A DNA stretch of 64,000 nt, taken from assembly GCF_900106855.1 (NCBI RefSeq), contig NZ_FNWI01000004.1, forward strand, positions 310,001 to 374,000, written 5' to 3'. Source of the DNA: Varibaculum massiliense. Lineage in GTDB: Bacteria; Actinomycetota; Actinomycetes; Actinomycetales; Actinomycetaceae. This document shows, piece by piece, positions 1 through 7,628 of the stretch (position 1 is the first letter of the stretch; every line of letters starts with the position of its first letter). The notes beneath the pieces are model-generated. The model made no database searches and was not told where the DNA came from. It saw nothing but the letters and a program-made list of their open reading frames with translations. A program made the translations under genes and the position numbers.

Positions 1-984
1 GCTCCTGGAAGCGGCATGGGCGAAGACAGTAAGGTCAAGCCTGCCCGTGCTACAGCTTCCTACAAGCGGGCGTTTTGGGATGCGATGCGGCTTAACACCT
101 CCCCCATGGAAGTAAGGAATGCGCTAAGCGAGGGGGTGGATTCTGAGGGCGGATACCTAGTGCCTGACGAGTTCGAACGCACCCTAGTGCAGTCTTTAGC
201 CGACCAAAACATCATGCGCATCCTCGCCAAGGTTATTCAGACCACTAGCGGGGATCGTAAAATCCCTGTCGTGTCTACCCATGGCACCGCTACCTGGCTG
301 GATGAAGGCAAACCATACAACGAATCCGATGAAGCCTTCACCCAAATCTCCCTGTCGGCGTTCAAGCTGGGTACCTTCCTCAAAATCAGTGAAGAACTGC
401 TCAACGATGCAGCGTTTAACGTTGAACAATACCTAGCGAGCGAGTTTGCTCGCCGTATTGGAGCTGCTGAAGAAGAAGCCTTCCTGGTTGGCGATGGTAA
501 AGGTAAACCCACCGGTATCTTCAACCCCACCGGCGGTGCAGACTTAGGCGTGACCAGCGCCAAGCCTACCGATATTAGCGCTGATGAACTCATCGATCTG
601 CACTATAGTTTGCGCTCCCCGTACCGGGCGCGTGCGGTGTGGCTGATGAACGATGCAACAGTAAAGACCGTGCGCAAGCTCAAGGATGGTAACGGGCAGT
701 ACCTGTGGCAGCCAGCCCTGACTGCTGGAACCCCGGACATGATCCTTGGCCGCCCCGTCTACACCAGTGTTTTTGCACCTGAGCTTAAAGCGGGGGCGCG
801 CACAGTAGCGTTCGGTGACCTCGGTTTTTATTGGATTGCTGACCGGCAAGGCCGCTCCTTCAAACGCCTAAACGAGCTATTTGCAACCACCGGGCAGATC
901 GGGTTCCTCGCATCCCAACGCCTAGACGGCAAGCTCGTCTTGCCCGAAGCGATCAAGGTGCTTACCCAGAAAACCGCCGGGTAA
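1..984 (+). CDS. Phage major capsid protein, HK97 family (5' partial)
   Basis: This is the shell-forming capsid subunit of an HK97-fold phage. The frame is open back to base 1. The first ATG, at 16, would give 322 residues, and HK97-type precursors normally carry an extra N-terminal delta (scaffold) domain of about 100 residues, so the real start is probably upstream of the window. Family features visible are the ALSEG..SEGGYLVP entry into the mature domain (about residues 37-51), the P-domain/E-loop region, a DGKGKPTGI segment near residue 160 and the late MILGRPVY motif. A head-tail connector gene follows 29 bp downstream, the standard order. Confidence 0.9.
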   Translation, partial: APGSGMGEDSKVKPARATASYKRAFWDAMRLNTSPMEVRNALSEGVDSEGGYLVPDEFERTLVQSLADQNIMRILAKVIQTTSGDRKIPVVSTHGTATWLDEGKPYNESDEAFTQISLSAFKLGTFLKISEELLNDAAFNVEQYLASEFARRIGAAEEEAFLVGDGKGKPTGIFNPTGGADLGVTSAKPTDISADELIDLHYSLRSPYRARAVWLMNDATVKTVRKLKDGNGQYLWQPALTAGTPDMILGRPVYTSVFAPELKAGARTVAFGDLGFYWIADRQGRSFKRLNELFATTGQIGFLASQRLDGKLVLPEAIKVLTQKTAG

Positions 985-1013
985 ACCATAAAAATAGTTA
1001 GGAGGTGGCAGCC

Positions 1014-1331
1014 ATGAAAACAGACGAACTCATGGCTTTAGTCAAGCAGAATCTACTGGTCAACCATAGCGAGGATGATTCTTTGATTGCCTCGTTTGTT
1101 TTGGCTGCCACCTCCTATGCCACCGCTTACCAACATTTGCCCGAGGGCTACTACCAAACGCAGCCCATGTCGCAGGCAACCCGGCAAGGCATTATCATGC
1201 TCGCCACCCATTTTTACGAATCCAGAGATGGAGCAACCGCCGGGTTTTGGGCAGACAAAACCGATGCTGCCCGCGCCGTGTGGAACGCGGTTAACACCCT
1301 GCTTCGTCTGGATCGGGACTGGAAAATCTAA
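1014..1331 (+). CDS. Phage head-tail connector protein (HK97 gp6-like)
   Basis: A small, mostly alpha-helical protein of 105 residues, the size and position of the gp6-type adaptor that joins the portal ring to the neck. The N-terminus reads MKTDELMALVKQNLLVNHSE and the body is helical with a conserved-looking ATHFYESRDG segment. The ATG at 1014 is chosen over the in-frame GTG at 1005 because AGGAGG (1001-1006) overlaps that GTG and sits 7 bases before the ATG. It lies between the capsid gene and a head-closure gene. The assignment rests on family pattern and synteny, as no catalytic motif exists. Confidence 0.75.
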   Translation: MKTDELMALVKQNLLVNHSEDDSLIASFVLAATSYATAYQHLPEGYYQTQPMSQATRQGIIMLATHFYESRDGATAGFWADKTDAARAVWNAVNTLLRLDRDWKI

Positions 1332-1346
1332 AGAAAGGCGCGCCCT

Positions 1347-1679
1347 GTGGCAACGCTTGGAAAAATGAGCGAGCATATCGACTTGATACGGCCAGTGGTT
1401 ACTAAAGACGCTGCTGGGTTCGCCACGACTCGTGATGAGGTTATTGCTTCGGTGCGCGCATTTATGCAGGTGCGCCATGCTTCCCCGGCTTGGGTCAACC
1501 GCGCCGCCTACACCAAAGCAGACCTGTTATTTAGGATCCGAGCAATACCCGGCATAAAAATAACCGAGGCCATGCAAATCAGCTCCGCACGTGGCAGGTA
1601 CGTTATTGATGCTGTTGAACCTATCGGCCGCTACCTCCAGATCCTCGCCCACCGCATCGAACCAGAAGGAGCACCCTGA
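1347..1679 (+). CDS. Phage head closure / head-tail adaptor protein
   Basis: A 110-residue protein of the SPP1 gp16 / HK97 gp7 type, which seals the head after packaging and links connector to tail. The pattern MSEHIDLIRPVVTKDAAGFA... followed by beta-rich sequence is typical of the family. A GTG start at 1347 with AAGAAAGG eight bases upstream is preferred; an ATG at 1365 without a good ribosome site is the alternative. Its stop overlaps the next start (TGATG), indicating translational coupling to the gp10-like gene. Confidence 0.7.
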   Translation: MATLGKMSEHIDLIRPVVTKDAAGFATTRDEVIASVRAFMQVRHASPAWVNRAAYTKADLLFRIRAIPGIKITEAMQISSARGRYVIDAVEPIGRYLQILAHRIEPEGAP

Positions 1680-2116
1680 TGGCTAGAGTACAAATCAAGC
1701 TTCCCAACGATTTCATTGACGCACTCGACTCAGCCAGCAACATCATTGATAACTCCGCTGAGCAAGTACTTAAAGCCGGGGCTAACATAGTGGAGCCGCG
1801 TATGCGCTCTAACCTGTCTGCCGCCATCGGCAGCTCAACGAAACAGCCCTCCCGCTCTACCGGTCAGCTCGCCAAAGCGCTAGGAACCGCGCCAGTAAAA
1901 GTCAATAGCCGAGGAGACTACAACGTCAAAGTTGGTTTCGCCGAGAACCGAGACGATGGTAGAGCTAACGCACTAATCGCTAACGTTCTTGAACACGGGC
2001 GCTCCAACCAGCCCGCTAGACCCTTCCTAGCTCCCACGCGTTCACAAACCAAGCGAGCCGCAATCACCGCAATGAAACAAACCCTAGCCGCGCGAATCCA
2101 GCAGGTAAAGCCATGA
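1679..2116 (+). CDS. HK97 gp10-like neck/tail component
   Basis: A 145-residue protein of the HK97-gp10 family, which forms part of the head-tail junction or tail terminator. It has a long N-terminal helix (DSASNIIDNSAEQVLKAGANIVEPRMRSNL in part), a central beta region, and the family ending LEHGRSNQPARPFLAPTR followed by a helical tail, in which the aromatic/proline ARPFL element is characteristic. It overlaps both neighbours by a few bases, as usual in a neck-gene operon. Confidence 0.8.
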   Translation: MARVQIKLPNDFIDALDSASNIIDNSAEQVLKAGANIVEPRMRSNLSAAIGSSTKQPSRSTGQLAKALGTAPVKVNSRGDYNVKVGFAENRDDGRANALIANVLEHGRSNQPARPFLAPTRSQTKRAAITAMKQTLAARIQQVKP

Positions 2117-2460
2117 GCGGGCTTTTAGAAAACATAAGCCACATCGCTAAACAACTTGGGCTCGCCTATGCAGTCAGCTGCTACACCGATTCCCCAGCCC
2201 CAAACACGTATCTAGTATTCACCCCGTTAACAGATTATTTCGAGATCTTCGCCGACAACACCCCAGGCGTCGAAATAGAACAAGCCCGAATCAGCCTGTT
2301 CACGAAAACCAACTACTTAGCTCTAAGAGACCAGATCACGAAAGCTCTAATTAGCGCTCGCCTGGTTATCACAGGCAGGCGCTATATCGGATACGAGGAC
2401 GATACCGGCTACCACCACTATTCAATCGACATCGCCACCTACCATTCTTACAACCTATAA
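2113..2460 (+). CDS. Putative tail completion/terminator protein
   Basis: A 115-residue protein with mixed alpha/beta sequence and no recognisable enzymatic motif. It starts four bases inside the gp10-like gene (ATGA overlap) and precedes the major tail protein by 12 bp. In HK97- and phi13-like phages that slot is occupied by the tail terminator that caps the tail tube. The name is therefore positional inference; the sequence pattern (ITKALISARLVITGRRYIGYEDDTG) is compatible with that fold. Confidence 0.55.
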   Translation: MSGLLENISHIAKQLGLAYAVSCYTDSPAPNTYLVFTPLTDYFEIFADNTPGVEIEQARISLFTKTNYLALRDQITKALISARLVITGRRYIGYEDDTGYHHYSIDIATYHSYNL

Positions 2461-2472
2461 AGGAGAAACACC

Positions 2473-3081
2473 ATGGCAACTATTGGTTTAGACAAGCTCT
2501 ACTACGCGAGCATTAGCGAAGATCCCACTAGCAGTGAGGAAACCTATGCCAAACCTAAACCGCTCGCTAAAGCAATATCCGCAGAATTATCTGTGGAGGT
2601 AGCTGAGGCAATTTTGTATGCCGATGACGGGGCATCCGAGATTGTCAAGGAATTCAAATCTGGAACGCTCACTCTTGGGGTTGATGATCTTGGGGCTGAG
2701 GCTGCAGCTGCCTTAACTGGTGCGAGACTGGACGCTAACGGGGTACTTATCAGCACTTCTGAGGATGGTGGTACACCCGTGGCTATTGGTTTTAGAGCTG
2801 CACGCTCTAACGGGAAGTACCAGTATTTTTGGCTTTACCGCGTCAAATTTGCTCTGCCGGGAACCACGCTGGCAACCAAAGCTGATTCGATCACGTTCTC
2901 TACGCCTTCTATTGAGGGAACGATCCTGCGACGTAACAAACCCGACGCTACCGGCAAGCACCCGTGGAAAGCCGAAGTCACCGAAGGAGCGATCGGCGTC
3001 AAGCCGGAAACCATTACTGGCTGGTACGCCCAGGTGTATGAGCCTGCCGCTACAAGCAGCATTAAACCGACAAACAACTAG
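2473..3081 (+). CDS. Phage major tail tube protein (phi13 family)
   Basis: A 202-residue major tail protein whose hexamers stack to form the tube. Diagnostic features are MATIGLDKLYYA at the N-terminus, the LTLGVDDLGAEAAAALTGA segment near residue 72, the GFRAARSNGKYQYFWLYRVKFALPG segment (partly quoted) near 112-135, and a late STPSIEGTILRRN motif. This arrangement is typical of the phi13/TP901-like tail protein family. RBS AAGGAG lies 8 bases before the ATG. It precedes the tail assembly chaperone, as expected. Confidence 0.85.
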   Translation: MATIGLDKLYYASISEDPTSSEETYAKPKPLAKAISAELSVEVAEAILYADDGASEIVKEFKSGTLTLGVDDLGAEAAAALTGARLDANGVLISTSEDGGTPVAIGFRAARSNGKYQYFWLYRVKFALPGTTLATKADSITFSTPSIEGTILRRNKPDATGKHPWKAEVTEGAIGVKPETITGWYAQVYEPAATSSIKPTNN

Positions 3082-3096
3082 AAAAGCAGGTAAGCC

Positions 3097-3525
3097 ATGA
3101 CAGCAAAAACCCAAACAAGCCCGGCCGATAGCCCCACTTTAAATAGCGCGACAATCACTATCGCAGGTCAAGAATACGAACTCGTCCTCACTACCCGCGC
3201 TACCCGCCTAATAGCTCAACGTTACGGAGGTCTAGAACATTTAGGTCAAGCCCTGGAAACTAGCGAAGATATGGATAAGTCACTCGGTGAGGTAATCTGG
3301 CTAATCGCCCTGCTCGCTAACCAGTCCGTACAAATACACAACCTCACCCATCCAGACGATAAGCGCCCAGAGCTAACCGAAGAAGCAGTAGAGCTACTAA
3401 CTGTGCCTGCAGATTTAGCTGACTATCGAGAGGCTATCGCCCAGGCATTACAGCGCGGCACCCGGCGAGCAATCATGACCGAGACCCCTAACCCAAAAGG
3501 GCAAACCAAGAAAAAGGACACCTAA
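3097..3525 (+). CDS. Tail assembly chaperone, short form (gpG-like)
   Basis: A 142-residue cytoplasmic chaperone that coats the tape measure protein during tail assembly. It has an N-terminal beta region (TITIAGQEYELVLTTRATRL) and a helical body, a classic pattern for gpG-type chaperones located between the major tail and tape measure genes. Near its 3' end the run AAG AAA AAG (3508-3516) precedes the stop at 3523 and is a candidate slippery site, giving access to the overlapping -1 frame that continues to 3719. Both short and extended products are therefore expected. Confidence 0.8.
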   Translation: MTAKTQTSPADSPTLNSATITIAGQEYELVLTTRATRLIAQRYGGLEHLGQALETSEDMDKSLGEVIWLIALLANQSVQIHNLTHPDDKRPELTEEAVELLTVPADLADYREAIAQALQRGTRRAIMTETPNPKGQTKKKDT

Positions 3526-3719
3526 TAGATAGTGACGAGGCAATCTTTACCCGCCTGACCTATATCGGGCTCGCCCACCTGGGACTGACCCGCAGGCAAA
3601 TCGACCTGACCATATTCGGTGAACTCTTAGATCTGGTGGACTGCTGGCGCATCGAAACAGGTAGAGCCGTACCGAAACGCATCTGGTTTATTGACGATAT
3701 TATTCCTGCGGGGGTTTAG
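3516..3719 (+). CDS. Tail chaperone frameshift extension (GT-type)
   Basis: An open frame in -1 register to the chaperone gene. It reads from the slippery run at 3510-3516 through GHLIDSDEAIFTRLTYIGLA to a TAG at 3717-3719, 67 residues, with no plausible start codon or ribosome site of its own. A helix-rich C-terminal extension entered by -1 frameshifting is a widely conserved arrangement in tailed phages. The joined product would be 207 residues (join 3097..3516 and 3516..3719). The heptamer G AAA AAG is not the perfect X XXY YYZ consensus, so frameshift efficiency is uncertain. Confidence 0.7.
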   Translation, partial: GHLIDSDEAIFTRLTYIGLAHLGLTRRQIDLTIFGELLDLVDCWRIETGRAVPKRIWFIDDIIPAGV

Positions 3720-3736
3720 CGGACAGCGTTGCGTGG

Positions 3737-4198
3737 CTAGTAATAATACGATTCGGAGTGTTTTTTGATTATTCGAAGCACGTCACAATGTCTTTTTTTG
3801 CAAGCACAGTGACCGTCTTTCGCATAATGGATTGCCTCTAGTTCCTCCACCACTCCCTGGTATCGATTTCGAGACTCGAGTGCGGCAGCGGTCTGACGTC
3901 TTCTGTTTTGTATCTCTTGTTCTAACTCCTCGTTTTCGCGTTTCAGGTTCCTAGCCATCTTTCTTGCTCGCTGCACGGCTTCTACAAGACGTTGCTGGTG
4001 TTCTGAAAGAGCATCGAGTTTTTGCTGAGGTGAATGTAGAGAGTGCTTCCTGCAATGAGAACAGATTGGAATTTGTGAATAGATGTCTTTTGTTCCGGTC
4101 CAGATGAACTCGATTTGGCAGCATTGACAAGTTCGAATCTCCTCAATTTTGCCTCCCCCAGAATATCCGACCCCGAACGGGTTCTTTTTTATCCCCAT
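3737..4198 (-). CDS. Zinc-ribbon/coiled-coil protein, antisense gene in tail operon
   Basis: A 153-residue protein on the - strand, lodged between the tail chaperone and tape measure genes and so transcribed against the whole late operon. The N-terminus carries a Cys pattern (C24, C26, C27 and C46, C49) resembling a zinc ribbon. Residues about 57-120 are charged and heptad-like (probable coiled coil), and the C-terminus has another Cys cluster (CACKKRHC). No family is recognised. Its strand and position fit a moron: an accessory gene that can be expressed from the prophage while late genes are silent. No convincing own promoter or terminator was seen. Confidence 0.65.
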   Translation of the reverse strand: MGIKKNPFGVGYSGGGKIEEIRTCQCCQIEFIWTGTKDIYSQIPICSHCRKHSLHSPQQKLDALSEHQQRLVEAVQRARKMARNLKRENEELEQEIQNRRRQTAAALESRNRYQGVVEELEAIHYAKDGHCACKKRHCDVLRIIKKHSESYYY

Positions 4199-4245
4199 GT
4201 TGTAACGATACCTGTTCCCATATCTATTTTAAGAGGTAAACGCTC

Positions 4246-6924
4246 ATGGCTGATTCGTCTTTTGGTTTGAAGATTGGTCTTGAGGGTGAGCGTGAGTTTA
4301 AGCGCGCGATCACGGATATTAATCGTGAGATGCGGGTTTTGGGATCTGAGATGAAGTTGGTGGCTTCTCAGTTCGATAAGAACGATAAGTCTGCTTCAGC
4401 GTTGACTTCTCGTAACCAGGTTTTGGGCAAGGAGATTGAGGCGCAAAAATCCAAGATTCAGACTCTTAAGAGTGCTCTTGATAACTCTGCTACCAGTTTT
4501 GGGGAAAATGATTCTCGGACGAAGAATTGGCAGATTCAGCTCAATAACGCTCAGGCGACTTTGAATGGTCTTGAGGGTGAGCTTAAAGAGAATAATTCTG
4601 CTCTTTCTAAGTTTGGCGATGAGGCTGATGGTGCGGGTGATGATGCGAAAACTGCAGCTAAGGATACTGGGCACTTAGAAAATGCTGTAGATGAGCTGGG
4701 TTCGCAGATGGATGGTACCAGTTCGAAGACCCGCATTTTTGGTGATGTGCTTAAAGCCAGTCTGGCAGCGGAAGCTGTTGTTGGTGGGGTTAAAGCTATT
4801 GGGCATGCTATTTCTTCTATTGGGCGGGGCATGGTCGGGGCTTTAAAGGATGGTTTGGACTATAACGCCCGGATGGAGCAATACACCACCTCGTTTACCA
4901 CGATGCTTGGTGATCAAGCCAAGGCTCAGAAACTGGTTAATAACCTCAAGTTGGAAGCGGCTCGTACTCCGTTTGGGATGGAGGATCTAGCCAAGGCTAC
5001 CCAAACGTTGATGGGGTTTGGCATGAGCGCTGAAGAATCCCAGGTACGCCTCAAACAGTTAGGTGATATCAGCCAGGGGGATGCTGGAAAGTTCGAATCC
5101 CTCACGTTGGCGTTTGCTCAAATGAGTTCTACTGGCAAGCTGACGGGTCAGGATTTGAACCAGATGATTAACGCAGGCTTCAACCCTTTAGAGGAGATTT
5201 CCCGTAAGACCGGTAAAAGTATCGGTGAGCTTAAAGAAGAAATGGCTAAGGGCGCGATCAGTGCGGATATGGTTGCGGATGCGTTTGCTAGTGCCACAAG
5301 TGAGGGTGGCCGGTTTTATGGGGCGATGGATGCCCAGTCCAAAACCTTCTCTGGTCAACTCGCTACGTTAAAAGACGGGGTCGATAACCTTAAAGGTTTA
5401 CTTGCTGGAGGTTTGACCACGGCTTTGGCTGGCACGGTGATGCCGATGGTTAATGGTTGGGTCGATGAACTCACCGGCGCGTTCGAGACCGGGGGTGCCC
5501 CTGCCTTTATCGATACCCTGGGACAGATCTTGAAGGAAGCTCTGGAGTTTATTTCTAGCCAGCTTCCGCAAGTGGTGGATACCGGGATGAGTATCCTCAC
5601 CTCTTTGTTGGAGGGCATTATCGCTGTTCTGCCTTCCTTGGCAGACACTGCCGTGACGTTGATTGTGGCATTGGTGGAAGCGATTATTGAGGCACTTCCG
5701 AGTCTGTTGGAGGCAGCGGTCCAGATTATCGCCACCTTGGTAGCTGGTATCGGCCAGGCTCTACCGGAGCTAATCCCGGCGGCGGTAGAAATGCTGATGA
5801 CCATGATCCAGGGGCTCATCGATAATTTGCCACTCATTTTGGATGCAGCCCTGCAGTTAATTATTGGTCTTGCCCAGGGTTTGATTGCGGCTATCCCGGT
5901 GCTTGTTGAGGCTCTGCCGGAGTTGATTGGTGCGATTATTTCTTTCGTAATCGGGGCGATCCCCCAGATTATCGAAGCTGGTATCGAGCTGTTAACCGCG
6001 CTGGTTGGTGCCTTGCCTGAAATTATTACAGCTATCACCGGGGCTTTGCCGTTGATTATTACCGCTATCCTTAACGCGATCATCCAGGCAATCCCCCAGT
6101 TGATTAACGCGGGCGTGCAACTGTTGACGGCTCTTATTGGGGCCTTACCAACTATTATTAACGCGATTGTGGCGGCTCTGCCTCAAATCATCTGCGCCAT
6201 ATTGTCTGCTATCGGTGGGGCTATCCCCCTTCTTGTACAAGCTGGCATCCAACTATTAACCAGCCTAGTTCGGGCTTTACCGACCATTATCGGCACTATC
6301 GTTTCGGCTATCCCGAGGATTATTTACGGCATCGTTAGAGCAGTGATGGGCGGGGTCGGACAGATGATCTCAGCTGGAGCATCCCTGGTTTCTGGGTTAT
6401 GGCAGGGTATTCAGTCACTAGCGGGCTGGTTGTGGAACCGGGTCGCTAACTGGGTGTCTTCAATCTGGAATGGGATTCTCGGATTTTTCGGTATCCATTC
6501 TCCTTCTAAGCAAATGGCGTGGGTTGGCGACATGCTAGTTGCTGGTCTAGCCGGAGCAATAACCACGCGCGGCCATAAGGCAGCCGATGCAGCAAAAGAC
6601 ATGGCTAAAGACACCATGGACGCTATGGAGGGGTTAACTAACGGGGTTAACGTACCTATCAAGGTCAGGGAGGATTTGTCATTGCCAAACACTGATCTGA
6701 CCCCTGCCTCAGTTAAGCAAACATCGCAAACTGAAAAGGAAACTAAAACTCACGGCGTTGATGTTCAAGGGGTAGCAGATGCTACAGCTGCCCGGATTCT
6801 TAAGGGTTTGGATATCAAGGTTGTTTTAAGCGATGGGACGCTGGTCGGCAAACTCGCACCCAAAATTGATCAGCAACTATCACGGCTATCTCGGCGAGCA
6901 AATCTGCTAGCTGCGGGGGTGTAA
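4246..6924 (+). CDS. Phage tail tape measure protein
   Basis: At 892 residues this is the longest phage gene present. It sets tail length and is ejected at infection. The N-terminal 150 residues are coiled-coil (LKSALDNSATSFGENDSRT region). Residues about 190-370 hold the conserved tape measure domain, with TPFGMEDLAKATQTLMGFGM and LTGQDLNQMINAGFNPLEEI as recognisable elements. Residues about 430-700 are a repetitive, very hydrophobic stretch with recurring ALPxLIxA units. AGAGG precedes the ATG. The first 1.1 kb uses T-ending codons more than its neighbours, which suggests mosaic origin. Confidence 0.92.
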   Translation: MADSSFGLKIGLEGEREFKRAITDINREMRVLGSEMKLVASQFDKNDKSASALTSRNQVLGKEIEAQKSKIQTLKSALDNSATSFGENDSRTKNWQIQLNNAQATLNGLEGELKENNSALSKFGDEADGAGDDAKTAAKDTGHLENAVDELGSQMDGTSSKTRIFGDVLKASLAAEAVVGGVKAIGHAISSIGRGMVGALKDGLDYNARMEQYTTSFTTMLGDQAKAQKLVNNLKLEAARTPFGMEDLAKATQTLMGFGMSAEESQVRLKQLGDISQGDAGKFESLTLAFAQMSSTGKLTGQDLNQMINAGFNPLEEISRKTGKSIGELKEEMAKGAISADMVADAFASATSEGGRFYGAMDAQSKTFSGQLATLKDGVDNLKGLLAGGLTTALAGTVMPMVNGWVDELTGAFETGGAPAFIDTLGQILKEALEFISSQLPQVVDTGMSILTSLLEGIIAVLPSLADTAVTLIVALVEAIIEALPSLLEAAVQIIATLVAGIGQALPELIPAAVEMLMTMIQGLIDNLPLILDAALQLIIGLAQGLIAAIPVLVEALPELIGAIISFVIGAIPQIIEAGIELLTALVGALPEIITAITGALPLIITAILNAIIQAIPQLINAGVQLLTALIGALPTIINAIVAALPQIICAILSAIGGAIPLLVQAGIQLLTSLVRALPTIIGTIVSAIPRIIYGIVRAVMGGVGQMISAGASLVSGLWQGIQSLAGWLWNRVANWVSSIWNGILGFFGIHSPSKQMAWVGDMLVAGLAGAITTRGHKAADAAKDMAKDTMDAMEGLTNGVNVPIKVREDLSLPNTDLTPASVKQTSQTEKETKTHGVDVQGVADATAARILKGLDIKVVLSDGTLVGKLAPKIDQQLSRLSRRANLLAAGV

Positions 6925-6928
6925 ATCA

Positions 6929-7615
6929 ATGTACGGGTTTGTTCTCGACCATAAGGTTAGCTCTAAAAGCCTGGGTATCCGTTTTTGCGCACCCGTAGAA
7001 ATCCCAGCTGCCACCATGGGGATAGATGATATTGAGGTGTCAGGGCGGGCCGGCAGCCTTACCCGCTTTAAAGGGTGGCAAGATGGCGAAATAACTTTGA
7101 AACTAGCGGTGCGTGGCGGGCTGGAAGCATACCGCAAAGCCGCCTACGCGCTGACTGGGGCCCACACGATTGGTTTTAGCGGTGAGCCTGGCATGTTCAG
7201 GTATCTTAAACACGTCAAAATATCACCAGCAGTGCCTTCGCTGTCCACTTGGGTAATGTTTGAAGCCGAGCTTTGCTGCCAGCCGTTTACCTACCTGGAA
7301 ACCGGGCTTAAACAGCTAACTTTAAACGCTTCGGGCACGATTAGTAATCCTGGTCTTTTAGCTTCCGATCCGGTAATAACTGTTTTTGGTACCGGGGAGT
7401 TGGAACTAAAAATAAACGATACTGCTTTGATAGTTTCTGCTCCTAGCGGGCAATTAACTATCGATAGTCCCCGGCTTGTAACCCACGTTGCAGGTAAAAC
7501 CCAAACAGATGGGATTTCAGGGCCCTTCCCGCAACTTTCTCCTGGCACTAACCACATCGAGCTGGGCACAGGTATTTCAAGAATCGAAGCCCAAGGTAAC
7601 TGGCGTACCTTGTAG
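6929..7615 (+). CDS. Distal tail protein (Dit), siphovirus family
   Basis: A 228-residue Dit-like protein, the hexameric hub joining tail tube and tip. It starts 4 bp after the tape measure stop. The order tape measure, Dit, Tal is near invariant in siphoviruses of Gram-positive hosts. The sequence shows the family pattern: an N-terminal beta domain with SGRAGSLTRF near residue 31, the middle YLKHVKISPAVPSLSTW strand-rich region, and a C-terminal galectin-like beta domain (residues about 130-225). Confidence 0.85.
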   Translation: MYGFVLDHKVSSKSLGIRFCAPVEIPAATMGIDDIEVSGRAGSLTRFKGWQDGEITLKLAVRGGLEAYRKAAYALTGAHTIGFSGEPGMFRYLKHVKISPAVPSLSTWVMFEAELCCQPFTYLETGLKQLTLNASGTISNPGLLASDPVITVFGTGELELKINDTALIVSAPSGQLTIDSPRLVTHVAGKTQTDGISGPFPQLSPGTNHIELGTGISRIEAQGNWRTL

Positions 7616-7628
7616 AAAGGAATAACCC

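Noticed and set aside
5355-6083. 242-codon open frame antisense to the tape measure gene
   Set aside because: It mirrors the repetitive hydrophobic part of the tape measure protein, has no ribosome site and is low-complexity.
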